Assembly (NCBI GenBank): GCA_016218095.1
Contig: JACREV010000114.1
Span: 1-12,559 of the forward strand
From: Deltaproteobacteria bacterium
Lineage (GTDB): Bacteria > Desulfobacterota > GWC2-55-46
Direction of reading: 5' to 3'
DNA length: 12,559 nt
Under the pieces are notes generated by a model, which ran no database searches, was not told the DNA's origin, and saw nothing but the letters and a program-made list of their open reading frames with translations. The translations under genes and the position numbers were made by a program. Positions 1 to 7,555 of the stretch are shown one piece after another. Position 1 is the stretch's first letter. Every line of letters starts with the position of its first letter.

Positions 1-1
1 C

Positions 2-1372
2 ATGAGGTCGAGCGTTCCCGTGAGAGTCGCCAGAGACTCGTGGGCCGTAGCAGACCCGCTCTCATGCAGGGGTGACAACATCAAGGAAGACCCGAGAGGA
101 GCGGTCCTTGCCGTCGGCCACTACGATGGCTCGGGGTATCTCTTCAAGGAGGACGACGGCGGTTTTGACGACGCGCTTACGAAGCTCAAGGTTTTTTTGA
201 GGCGTCCGAGGCGCGGGCCAATAAACTATTTTCCTGTAGCGATACACGACTACTACTTCCTGAACCCCTCGGGCTCGACCGCCGTCAACAGGGTTGGGAG
301 GATAAACGAGGCGCGCCTCAAGGCGTTCGACGAGTTTCTCACCCGCATCGACAGGCTCGCGTCCGACGGCGCGCTCAATTATTCGACGAGAAAGGACCTT
401 ACCAAGGCATACGAGTTCCTTGAAAGCGGCATGGGCGGGGGGACAATAGGGGGCGCGGCTACGGCCAACTCAAAGGCCCTCAATGTCTTCTACGTAGTGC
501 ACATACACTCGAACGGGCAGACCGAGCCCGAGTTCAAGCCTCCGACCAGGGACGACTTCGAGGGGACGTCGAGGGTCGTCGAAAGGATAGCGGTCACACT
601 CGAGGCGCACGGGGCGCGCGGCGTCTTCCATCCGCTTCAGGGGTTCGCGGATTCCGCGCTTAAGTACCAAGGGCGGGACAATATACTAACGGACCTGGAG
701 AGAAGGGGACACGAGGTCGGCTCCCACGTCCACACCGACAGGTTCGACCAGTGGAGAAAGACGCGGGAGGCCATCTTGAACGCGGGTGTCGCCGAGGTCT
801 TGTCCATCTCGGGGACGAAGAGGCTGTCAACGCCGGTGAGGGAGGCCTTCTCCAACGCGGCCCGTATCGGCTACAGGGTCATAACCGGGAACAACTCGCC
901 GCTCGACCCCTCGCCGATAGAGGGGATGCGCGGGAGAGACGACTGGGGGCTCGGCGGCAACAGGGGGTCTAGAGACACGGGCGCATTCATCCACCCGTGG
1001 CGCCCCGATTACGAGGGCGGGAGGTTCGCGGAGCACAGGACAACAGGGCCGCTTCTTTATCTCGACCATGTGCCGCCGAATCTCTGGTACTCTGGCACGA
1101 CCATCGGGACCGGCGACTTCGAGAGGCTCAAACCCTTTCTCGACGCCGCGGTAAAGGACGCGGAGGACGGAAAGCCGTCTTCGTGGGGCTTCGTAACGCA
1201 CGAGGTCGAGTACCAGGGCAGGGGGCAGTTCAGCCCGCGTAACCCGGTCGACGAAGAGGCGATAAGGGGGCTGGAGGGCTTTCTCTCGGTGGTCGACAAT
1301 TACGGTGCGAAGGTCAGGTGGGCTACGGCAAAGGAAATATACAAGGAGTTTGAGGCATGGGAAAGGCGGTAA
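2..1372 (+). CDS. Tandem NodB/polysaccharide-deacetylase-like protein (5' end cut off)
   Basis: The reading frame is open from the window edge, and the ATG at base 2 is probably internal, because the first ~140 residues look like the tail of a domain rather than an N-terminus. Residues ~77-140 (IHDYYF ... EFLTRID ... STRKDLTKAYEFLE) resemble residues ~393-453 (THEVEY ... GFLSVVD ... ATAKEIYKEFEAWE), so the protein seems to hold two copies of the same fold joined by a Gly/Ala-rich linker (~141-160). The second, complete copy (~161-456) has GHEVGSHVHTDRF at ~236-248, the usual position of the metal-binding histidine motif of NodB-type carbohydrate esterases. The classical TFDDGP motif is not visible; VVHIHSNGQ (~165-173) stands in its place, so deacetylase activity is uncertain. 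A carbohydrate-active role on a surface glycan is an inference. The 3' end overlaps the next gene by 16 nt, which suggests co-transcription. Confidence 0.65.
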   Translation: MRSSVPVRVARDSWAVADPLSCRGDNIKEDPRGAVLAVGHYDGSGYLFKEDDGGFDDALTKLKVFLRRPRRGPINYFPVAIHDYYFLNPSGSTAVNRVGRINEARLKAFDEFLTRIDRLASDGALNYSTRKDLTKAYEFLESGMGGGTIGGAATANSKALNVFYVVHIHSNGQTEPEFKPPTRDDFEGTSRVVERIAVTLEAHGARGVFHPLQGFADSALKYQGRDNILTDLERRGHEVGSHVHTDRFDQWRKTREAILNAGVAEVLSISGTKRLSTPVREAFSNAARIGYRVITGNNSPLDPSPIEGMRGRDDWGLGGNRGSRDTGAFIHPWRPDYEGGRFAEHRTTGPLLYLDHVPPNLWYSGTTIGTGDFERLKPFLDAAVKDAEDGKPSSWGFVTHEVEYQGRGQFSPRNPVDEEAIRGLEGFLSVVDNYGAKVRWATAKEIYKEFEAWERR

Positions 1373-2103
1373 AGGGGGCGGTTGCCGGCAAGGTCGAGGG
1401 CATGGACCTGCCGAAGTTCCCAAAGGGCAGTTACTTCCACAAGGCAAGGACAACGCTCGAAATATACAACGACCTCGTCACCTCGGCGGTGAACAAAAAG
1501 ACGGTGCTCCTTGACGCCGGGTGCGGTAAAAAGTCACTCATGGCCGGGTTCAAGGGAAAGGTGGCGAGACAGGTCGGGATGGACATCTCCATCGACGCGA
1601 TCAGCGAGAACAACGCGTTCAACGTCTTCGCCGTAGGCGACGCACACAAGCTCCCGTTCGCCGACGACTCATTCGACGTCGTCGTCTCCCAGTGGATGAT
1701 AGAGCACATAAAAGACCCGAACGAGGTCATGAAGGAGTTTCACAGGGTGCTCAAAAAGGGCGGCCACCTTATCGTCGCGACGAACAGCCTCTATCACCCG
1801 ATGATGTTACTCAGCGCCATACTCCCGATGGGGTTCCGCGACAAACTCAAGGACAGGATCTTCCCGTCGTACATAGAGGAGGACACCTTTCCGACCTACT
1901 ACAAGTTCAACGCGCTGGGCTCCATCCACAAGATGCTTACGAATATCGGGTTCGAAAAAAAATACGCCGCGTACACCGGCGCGCCTTTTTTCATGTTCAG
2001 CAGGCTTCTTTTCAAGGTCTCGGAGGTCTACGAGAGGGTGACGGACTTCTCCCCCTTGCGCTCCATGAAGATGCACGTGGTTGTCCACTACGTCAAAAGT
2101 TGA
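1357..2103 (+). CDS. Class I SAM-dependent methyltransferase
   Basis: This is a 248-residue Rossmann-fold methyltransferase of the Methyltransf_11/UbiE-like type. Motif I is LLDAGCGKKS (~51-60) for SAM binding, and the acidic residue after strand 2 is Asp76 in MDIS. The GDAHKLPFADDSFDVVVS stretch (~94-112) is the motif II region, and LKKGGHLIVATN (~132-143) is motif III. The C-terminal ~90 residues are rich in aromatic residues and Met, as in small-molecule or lipid-linked methyltransferases. The ATG at 1357 is chosen because AAGGAG lies 8 nt upstream, inside the end of the deacetylase-like gene, giving a 16-nt overlap. The substrate cannot be read from the sequence; the neighbours suggest a lipid, glycan or quinone-like molecule. 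The family call is firm, the specific role unknown. Confidence 0.85.
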   Translation: MGKAVKGAVAGKVEGMDLPKFPKGSYFHKARTTLEIYNDLVTSAVNKKTVLLDAGCGKKSLMAGFKGKVARQVGMDISIDAISENNAFNVFAVGDAHKLPFADDSFDVVVSQWMIEHIKDPNEVMKEFHRVLKKGGHLIVATNSLYHPMMLLSAILPMGFRDKLKDRIFPSYIEEDTFPTYYKFNALGSIHKMLTNIGFEKKYAAYTGAPFFMFSRLLFKVSEVYERVTDFSPLRSMKMHVVVHYVKS

Positions 2104-2156
2104 TAAAATAAAGTGACCCGGGGCCCAGGGACCGGATAAGCCCCCTCTTCGTCGTG

Positions 2157-2175
2157 AAAACTATCAGGCAGTTTT
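2157..2175 (+). other. Small hairpin in the gap before the first radical SAM gene
   Basis: AAAACT (2157-2162) and AGTTTT (2170-2175) form a 6-bp stem with a 7-nt loop in the 100-nt gap between the methyltransferase and the first radical SAM gene. It could be an operator, a weak pause site or chance. No convincing -35/-10 pair is visible in the gap, so the downstream genes may be read from upstream. Confidence 0.25.
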
Positions 2176-2203
2176 AAGGCCATATCAAAGGGAATTTGCC
2201 TTT

Positions 2204-3703
2204 ATGAAGATAACCCTCATATCCCCATACCCCGACATAACCGCCTTCGGGATACGCACCATCTCGGCGTACCTGAAAGATAACGGCATCGACACACAGC
2301 TCATCTTCCTGCCGGACCCGTGCGGCGAGAACCTCGTCGAGGGCGTGAAGAGATACGACGACAAGGTCCTTGAAGAGCTCATACCGCTTCTCAAGGACAC
2401 GGACCTCGTCGGCATAACCCTCATGACGAACTTCTACGAGAGCGCCGTCGAGATAACGGAGAAGATAAAGTCGAGGCTTGCCACACCCGTCATCTGGGGA
2501 GGCATACACCCGACTATCAGGGCAGAGGAGTCCTTGAAGCACGCGGACATGGTCTGCGTAGGGGACGGCGAGGACGCTCTTTTAGAGCTCGCGCAAAAGA
2601 TGTCGAAGGGCGAGCCCTGCACCAATGTGAAGAATATCTGGGTAAAGGAGAACGGGAAGATAATCAGGAACCCCGTCAGGAACCTCCAGCACGACCTCGA
2701 CGCGTATCCCAAACCCGACTACGACCCGGACACGTCGCACCTCCTCTTTGAGGGGAGGATCCGGCCGCTTGCATTCGATCTCATAAGGAAGTTCCTTGAG
2801 AACGGCCCCGGAATGCACAAGTTCAGGCTCATCGGCTACCAGACGATGACGGGCAGGGGCTGTCCGCACAAATGCACCTACTGCATAAACGATACCGTGA
2901 AGACGATGTACAATAACGATAATTACCTCCGCTGGCGCTCGACGGCCCATGTGATAGACGAGCTCGAGTGGGTGAAGAAACACATGCCCTATACCGGCTT
3001 CGTCTGGATATCCGACGACGCCTTCTTCGCGAGGAACAAAAAGAGCATCGAGGAGTTCTGCGTAGAGTATAAGAAGAGGGTGGGGCTCCCGTTCACGTGC
3101 CTCGCCTCTCCCATGACGATATCCGAGGAAAAGCTCGACCTCCTTGTGGACGCCGGGCTCATGTTCCTGCAGATGGGTGTGGAGAGCGGGAGCGCGCACG
3201 TCCAGGAGCTCTTCAACAGGAAGCAGATGAACAACGAGCGCCTCATGAAGGCCTTCAACATCATAAACAAGTACAAGGACAGGATGTACCCGCCGGTCTA
3301 CGACTTCATACTCGACGTCCCGTACGAGACCGAAGCCGACACCATAGAGAGCTTGAAGCTCATAGCCGAGATACCCAAGCCCTTCACCCTCCAGCCCTTC
3401 TCGCTCGTCCTGTACCCAGGCACCAAGCTCTACGAGATGGCCAAGGCCGACGGAAAGATAAGGGACGAGAAAAAGGAGATATACGAGAAGAGCTACCTGA
3501 TGAGGGACCCGAGCTACCTTAACCTCCTCATCACGCTCTCGCAGGGAGGCAGGTTCCCGAGCCCGGTGTTGAAATTCCTCGTAAGCTCTCCGACGGTCGA
3601 GGTGTTGAACAGCAAGCCCTTCAGGCCCGTATTCAAGGTGATATATACGGGGTTGAAATCGACCCGCCGGTTCGTAAAGAGGCTTGCCGGAAAGGCGGCA
3701 TGA
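2204..3703 (+). CDS. B12-binding-domain radical SAM protein (first of two)
   Basis: This 499-residue protein has the architecture of class B (cobalamin-dependent) radical SAM enzymes such as BchE or hopanoid/lipid methylases. The N-terminal ~150 residues form a Rossmann-like B12-binding domain (MKITLISPYP, DLVGITLMTNF, VIWGGIHPT at ~97-104, then VGDGEDALLEL). There is no DxHxxG motif, consistent with base-off binding in this class. The radical SAM core begins at ~216 with GRGCPHKCTYC, whose Cys220, Cys224 and Cys227 would hold the [4Fe-4S] cluster. Later features are WISDDAFF (~268-275) and GVESGS (~325-330). The C-terminal ~90 residues are basic and might bind a lipid or membrane. The likely Shine-Dalgarno AAAGGG ends 11 nt before the ATG. 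The stop overlaps the next start (ATGA). Methylation, cyclisation or a rearrangement are all possible; the substrate is unknown. Confidence 0.85.
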   Translation: MKITLISPYPDITAFGIRTISAYLKDNGIDTQLIFLPDPCGENLVEGVKRYDDKVLEELIPLLKDTDLVGITLMTNFYESAVEITEKIKSRLATPVIWGGIHPTIRAEESLKHADMVCVGDGEDALLELAQKMSKGEPCTNVKNIWVKENGKIIRNPVRNLQHDLDAYPKPDYDPDTSHLLFEGRIRPLAFDLIRKFLENGPGMHKFRLIGYQTMTGRGCPHKCTYCINDTVKTMYNNDNYLRWRSTAHVIDELEWVKKHMPYTGFVWISDDAFFARNKKSIEEFCVEYKKRVGLPFTCLASPMTISEEKLDLLVDAGLMFLQMGVESGSAHVQELFNRKQMNNERLMKAFNIINKYKDRMYPPVYDFILDVPYETEADTIESLKLIAEIPKPFTLQPFSLVLYPGTKLYEMAKADGKIRDEKKEIYEKSYLMRDPSYLNLLITLSQGGRFPSPVLKFLVSSPTVEVLNSKPFRPVFKVIYTGLKSTRRFVKRLAGKAA

Positions 3704-4974
3704 GGGTACTCCTGATCCAATCCTTTCTCGGCGGCAAGGAGCCCCCGGTCTATCCGCTCGGGCTCGCGTGCCTCAAGGCGCAATTAAAGGACCATGAGGT
3801 CCGCGCCTTTGACATGAACGTCTCCGACGACCCGTTTAACGCCCTTAAAAGGGAGGTCGAGTCGTTCAGGCCCGAGGCGATCGGCATATCCCTCCGGAAC
3901 ATAGACTCCACCAACAAGAGGGAGGTCGTCTTCTACTACGAGTATCTTAAGAAGACCGTCGACCTCATAAAACCCCTCTCCGACGCCAGGCTCATAATAG
4001 GCGGCTCGGGTTTTTCCATGTACGCAAAAGAGATAATGGCCGACGAGCCGAGGCTCGACTACGGGGTCTTCCTCGAAGGAGAGTTCATCTTCCCGAAGCT
4101 CCTTGAAAACCTCGATGGACCCGAGAAGGTGAACGGCGTCTTTTACAGGAAGTCCGGCAGGGTCGCGTTCAGCGGGGGCGGCGGGCAAGTTGACCTTAAC
4201 ACGGTCGCCATCCCGGCGCGGGACTTCACACCCATGGAGAAGTACCGGGACGTACCGGAGGCGATAGGCATAGAGACCAAGCGCGGGTGCGCGCTCAAAT
4301 GCATATACTGCATATACGGCTTCCTTAACGGGAGCAAATACAGGCTGCGCGACCCGAAGATGATAGTCGACGAGGTCGAAGCCCTTGTCGGCAAATACGG
4401 CGCGAAGAGGTTCACCTTCGTCGACTCGGTCTTCAACATCCCCATAAAGCACGCAGAGGCGATATGCCGCGAGATGATAAGCCGGAAGGTCAAGGCCGAG
4501 TGGTCTGCGTGGTTCAGCGAGCGGGAGATAACGCCGGAGTTCATCGACCTTGCGGTGGAGGCCGGGTGCAGGAAGGTGATACTCTCGCCCGACGGTTTTT
4601 CAGACGCTGTATTGAAGGCCTTGCAGAAGAACCTGACCAAGAAGGACATCACCGGCGCATTCAAGGTATTGAGCTCGAAAGAAGGTTATGAAGTCTCCTA
4701 CAACTTCTTCAAGAACCCTCCGGGGCAGTCGCTCGGCGCGTTCGTATCATTAGCCCTATTCTGCGCCAGGGCTCGCCTCAAGATGGGCAAAAGGGTCCAC
4801 TTCGAGTTCAACTCCATGCGCGTTGAGCCCCACACGAAGCTCTTCGAGATAGCGCTCAAGGACGGTTTCGTGACAAAGGACGACAACCTCCTCCACCCCA
4901 AGTACTATACCAACCCAGGGACGAAGTACATCGAAGACGCCTTCAACTTCGCTCTCAAACTTAAGGGCAAATAG
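3700..4974 (+). CDS. B12-binding-domain radical SAM protein (second of two)
   Basis: This 424-residue enzyme has the same domain order as its upstream neighbour but low visible similarity to it, so it is not a recent duplicate. The N-terminal cobalamin-binding-type domain (~1-150) starts MRVLLIQSFLGGKEPPVYPLG, the usual YPLGLA-type entry of this family, and contains LIIGGSGFS (~98-106) and the GEFIFPKLLE region. The radical SAM cluster motif is KRGCALKCIYC, with Cys197, Cys201 and Cys204. FTFVDSVFN (~235-243) and the following Glu/Arg-rich strands belong to the core barrel. Its ATG overlaps the upstream stop by 4 nt, a sign of translational coupling, so the two enzymes are probably made in fixed ratio and act on the same or successive substrates. 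The reaction is not deducible; methyl transfer or C-C bond formation is the family norm. Confidence 0.85.
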   Translation: MRVLLIQSFLGGKEPPVYPLGLACLKAQLKDHEVRAFDMNVSDDPFNALKREVESFRPEAIGISLRNIDSTNKREVVFYYEYLKKTVDLIKPLSDARLIIGGSGFSMYAKEIMADEPRLDYGVFLEGEFIFPKLLENLDGPEKVNGVFYRKSGRVAFSGGGGQVDLNTVAIPARDFTPMEKYRDVPEAIGIETKRGCALKCIYCIYGFLNGSKYRLRDPKMIVDEVEALVGKYGAKRFTFVDSVFNIPIKHAEAICREMISRKVKAEWSAWFSEREITPEFIDLAVEAGCRKVILSPDGFSDAVLKALQKNLTKKDITGAFKVLSSKEGYEVSYNFFKNPPGQSLGAFVSLALFCARARLKMGKRVHFEFNSMRVEPHTKLFEIALKDGFVTKDDNLLHPKYYTNPGTKYIEDAFNFALKLKGK

Positions 4975-4981
4975 CTTACCG

Positions 4982-5905
4982 ATGGTAGTCAAAGAGAGCC
5001 CTTTAAGGGACATCCTCCGGCTCATGGTCTGGTACCCGCTCCGGTGGTTCGTCGAGGCTGTGCCGGTCGCGTTCGGCATAAAGACTTTGGGGGCGATGGG
5101 CGGCCTCCACTGCTCCTTCTCCAAAGGCAAGAAGGCTCTCCTGAAGGGTAACCTCAAGCGCGTCGACCCGTCTATGACGGATGAAAAGGCGGAGGACGCC
5201 GTAAGGGAGTACTTCAGGAACCACTATATCGACAGGCTCCTCATCTTCATCTTCCCGAAGTTCGGAAAAAAAGAAGTCGAGAGGCTCGTAAAGATCGAGG
5301 GTATCGAGAACCTGAACGCCGCGCTCGAAAAAGGCAGAGGAGCGGTACTCGTCCACGGCCACTTCGGGCCGGTCCATCTGCCGCTTGTCTCACTTGCCCG
5401 GCTCGGCTACGGGATGAAGCAGATAGGGTTGCCGTCGGACGAGGGCTTGAGCTGGATAGGGAGGAACGTCGCCTTCAGGCTGCGTCTTAAGTACGAGTCG
5501 ATGATGCCGGCTGAGGTGATAATGGCCGACGGGTTCTTAAGGGGCGCGTTCAAGTGGCTGTCCACGAACGGCGTCATCATGATAACCGGCGACGGGTCAG
5601 GGACCGAGAGGAAGGTCGGGAGGTACGCCCCTTTCAGGCTCTGCGGACAGCCGGTAGAGTTCCCTTTAGGCCCCGCGCTCCTTGCCGAGAAGACCGGCGC
5701 AGAGCTCATACCCATGTTCATAACGCCGGGTGAGGGGAGTTTCCTCTACAGGGTCGTGATAGAAAGGCCTATTGAAAAGCGGGAAGGCGACGGAGAGGCG
5801 ATGACCGCGGAGTTCATCTCGCGCTACGAAAAGTACATAAGGAAATATCCAGGCTACATGCACTTCCTGGATAAGTTCTCTCCGGGACTTTTTATAACGA
5901 AGTAA
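4982..5905 (+). CDS. LpxL/HtrB-like lysophospholipid acyltransferase family protein
   Basis: The 307-residue product matches the lipid A biosynthesis acyltransferase family (Lip_A_acyltrans), inner-membrane-associated enzymes that move acyl chains from acyl-ACP to lipid A or related lipids. The layout fits: an N-terminal hydrophobic/amphipathic stretch (~8-40), a helical region with NHYIDRL (~80-86), the catalytic region GAVLVHGHFGPVH (~120-132), ITGDGSG (~201-207) in place of the family's DQ motif, GPALLAEKTGAELIPMF (~230-246), and a C-terminal YPGYMHFLDKF (~289-299). The active-site motif is normally HX4E (HFGNWE-like); here it reads H127-F-G-P-V-H132, so the acidic residue is replaced by His. 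The gene starts 7 nt after the radical SAM stop, with only a weak AAGGG 14 nt upstream. A bidirectional terminator follows directly. It may acylate the product of the cluster rather than lipid A. Confidence 0.8.
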   Translation: MVVKESPLRDILRLMVWYPLRWFVEAVPVAFGIKTLGAMGGLHCSFSKGKKALLKGNLKRVDPSMTDEKAEDAVREYFRNHYIDRLLIFIFPKFGKKEVERLVKIEGIENLNAALEKGRGAVLVHGHFGPVHLPLVSLARLGYGMKQIGLPSDEGLSWIGRNVAFRLRLKYESMMPAEVIMADGFLRGAFKWLSTNGVIMITGDGSGTERKVGRYAPFRLCGQPVEFPLGPALLAEKTGAELIPMFITPGEGSFLYRVVIERPIEKREGDGEAMTAEFISRYEKYIRKYPGYMHFLDKFSPGLFITK

Positions 5906-5914
5906 AAAGGATTC

Positions 5915-5956
5915 AAAAAAACAGGGCGCGCCATGAATGGCGCGCCCTGTTTTTTT
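5915..5956. terminator. Bidirectional intrinsic terminator, perfect 18-bp stem
   Basis: Seven A's plus CAGGGCGCGCC (5915-5932) pair perfectly with GGCGCGCCCTG plus seven T's (5939-5956) around a 6-nt loop ATGAAT. Each strand has a GC-rich stem followed by a T-run, so it should stop transcription both from the + strand cluster and from the convergent - strand barrel gene, whose stop codon lies 16 bp beyond. Confidence 0.93.
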
Positions 5957-5971
5957 ATGCGAAGCCGTCCT

Positions 5972-7492
5972 TTAAAAGAGGGCCGAGAGCGCGAGCGCCG
6001 CGGTGAACTCCTTGGGTATATCGTTGCCGTCTATGGTCGTGGTCTCAGGCGAGAGGGACGCCCCGAAGTCCAGGTTCACGACCCAGAGGTTGAGGCCGAA
6101 CCCGGCGGTGTAGACCGGGCCGATGTCGTTCTCGGCCATGTTCTGATAGAGCCCGGCCCGGAACTGGACTATCTTCAGCACGTCGAGCTCTATGCCGCCG
6201 CCGAGGTTCTGCGACTTGTAATTGTCGGATACCGTAGTATCGTTCTGCGTGAGGTCGTAGTCGAGCGCGAGCGTCAGGAAGTCAAGCGGCATCCAGGCTA
6301 CACCCGCCCTCACCTGCGCCTTCTCCTCCATGCTGTCCTCGTCTCCGGGCAGCAGCGGCTCCATGTCGAACGAGGGCGAGTTGATGTTCCTCGCCACCAC
6401 ACCCACCCTCAAGTCGTCGCCGAACCTGTAGAGCGCGCCAAGGTCGATGCCGAAGTTTGAGCTGTCGACGTAGTCGTCCTGCGCTTCCGAGAGCGCGTCG
6501 GCGAAGTCGGTGTCGAATACGCGGACAGAGGTGTTATAGACGCGCGCCTTCATGTACTTGACGTTCGCGCCCACGGAGAAGTCGTCGGTTATCGGGTGGC
6601 CGTAGGTGAGCGGGAACTCGAAGAGCGCCATGCCCTTGAAGAGGAGCCTGGAGTCGTTGTCGGATATGGAGCCTCCGGTGTCGGCCGCGCTCGCTACCTC
6701 GGCTACAGTTGTGGTGAGCTGCTGTATCTCGGCCGGTATGGCCTCGCCGCTAGCCTCGGCCTGCGAGATGCCGTAGTCGACAGCCTGGATGAAGTTCGTC
6801 GCTGTGGTCGAGGACCAGCCCGGCATCTGGGATATCTGGCTTATGAGGTCCTGCTTCTGAGCGGAGGAGAAGTAGTAGTCGCCTGAGGGGACAGGCGTCC
6901 CGTTGTTGAAGTTGCTGGTATTGGCGAACTGGCTGATGACGTCGACTTCCGTCGTCGCGCTCGTGGGGGCGATGTTGACGAGGTCGAGGTCGCCCTTGGC
7001 CGAGATCTCGCTGAAGGCATAGCCGCCGACTCCGAACCTGCCGACCTGCGCGCGCAGCCCCCCGTTAACGCCTACGGTAAGGGCCCTGGCGTCGTTGGCG
7101 CTAAAGGACCGAAGATCGTCTATTATCTGTAGGAAGTCGGTCACGTCGGACGCCTGTATCACGCCGTTGTTGAACTGGTCGAAGTCTATCTGGAATATCT
7201 TGTCGAGCTCCTCTCCGAGGTCTTCATGGACCTGAGAGCCGAGACCCGCGTCGAGTGTCGCGCTCCAGGACCTGTCCCCGTAGTAGCCGCCGTCCTTGGA
7301 CTTGAAAAATCCGTAAGCCGCTGGGTTCCAGTAGCTCGCGGACGCGTCGTTGGCCACGGCCACGCTCGCGCCTCCCATGCCGAGCGCCCTCGGACCCACG
7401 ATCGTCCATTCCCTCGCCTCCGCGCCTGTAGCGACCGTAAGGAGAGCCGCCGGCATGAGATAAAGGAAAGGCTTCAAGAATCTTCTTACCAT
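5972..7492 (-). CDS. Outer-membrane beta-barrel protein, TraF_2/PorV-FadL-like
   Basis: This 506-residue protein has a Sec signal peptide (MVRRFLKPFLYLMPAALLTVATGAEA, cleavage after the AEA at ~26). Just after it comes GPRALGMGGASVAVANDASASYWNPAA (~34-59), the hallmark start of FadL/PorV-type barrels and of the family often misnamed 'conjugal transfer protein TraF'. Alternating strands follow at ~138-160 and from ~283 on, and the protein ends ...ALALSALF, a C-terminal Phe typical of BAM-assembled barrels. Residues ~165-280 are a polar, Gln/Ser/Thr-rich, partly helical insertion that is not barrel-like. I chose ATG 7492 over the in-frame TTG at 7498, because GGGAGG sits 6 nt before the ATG and directly abuts the TTG. 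It lies downstream of the lipoprotein gene on the same strand. No conjugation genes are visible, so the TraF name carries no functional meaning here. Confidence 0.8.
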   Translation of the reverse strand: MVRRFLKPFLYLMPAALLTVATGAEAREWTIVGPRALGMGGASVAVANDASASYWNPAAYGFFKSKDGGYYGDRSWSATLDAGLGSQVHEDLGEELDKIFQIDFDQFNNGVIQASDVTDFLQIIDDLRSFSANDARALTVGVNGGLRAQVGRFGVGGYAFSEISAKGDLDLVNIAPTSATTEVDVISQFANTSNFNNGTPVPSGDYYFSSAQKQDLISQISQMPGWSSTTATNFIQAVDYGISQAEASGEAIPAEIQQLTTTVAEVASAADTGGSISDNDSRLLFKGMALFEFPLTYGHPITDDFSVGANVKYMKARVYNTSVRVFDTDFADALSEAQDDYVDSSNFGIDLGALYRFGDDLRVGVVARNINSPSFDMEPLLPGDEDSMEEKAQVRAGVAWMPLDFLTLALDYDLTQNDTTVSDNYKSQNLGGGIELDVLKIVQFRAGLYQNMAENDIGPVYTAGFGLNLWVVNLDFGASLSPETTTIDGNDIPKEFTAALALSALF

Positions 7493-7498
7493 ACACAA

Positions 7499-7504
7499 CC
7501 TCCC
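7499..7504 (-). promoter_or_regulatory. Shine-Dalgarno that decides the barrel-protein start
   Basis: GGGAGG on the - strand lies 6 nt before the ATG at 7492. It touches the alternative TTG at 7498, which argues against that start. Confidence 0.75.
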
Positions 7505-7528
7505 ATTTTGGCTATTGTGCGACTTGAA

Positions 7529-7547
7529 GGACAGCCGAAGGCCGTCC
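7529..7547 (-). other. Hairpin between lipoprotein and barrel genes
   Basis: On the - strand, GGACGGC and GCTGTCC form a 7-bp stem around a 5-nt loop. One pair is G-U on this strand but would be A-C on the other, so the structure is better on the transcribed strand. It is not followed by a T-run on the - strand; the T-run comes before it, just past the lipoprotein stop. It therefore looks like an mRNA processing or stability element rather than a terminator. Confidence 0.4.
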
Positions 7548-7555
7548 GAAAAAAA

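Noticed and set aside
827..1453. 208-codon - strand frame opposite the deacetylase-like gene
   Set aside because: Arg/Pro-rich shadow translation with no family features, crossing the boundary of two supported + strand genes.
5972..7492. Conjugation protein TraF
   Set aside because: The family label comes from weak similarity; signal peptide, MGGA...NPAA motif and C-terminal Phe indicate an outer-membrane barrel, and no conjugation genes are nearby.
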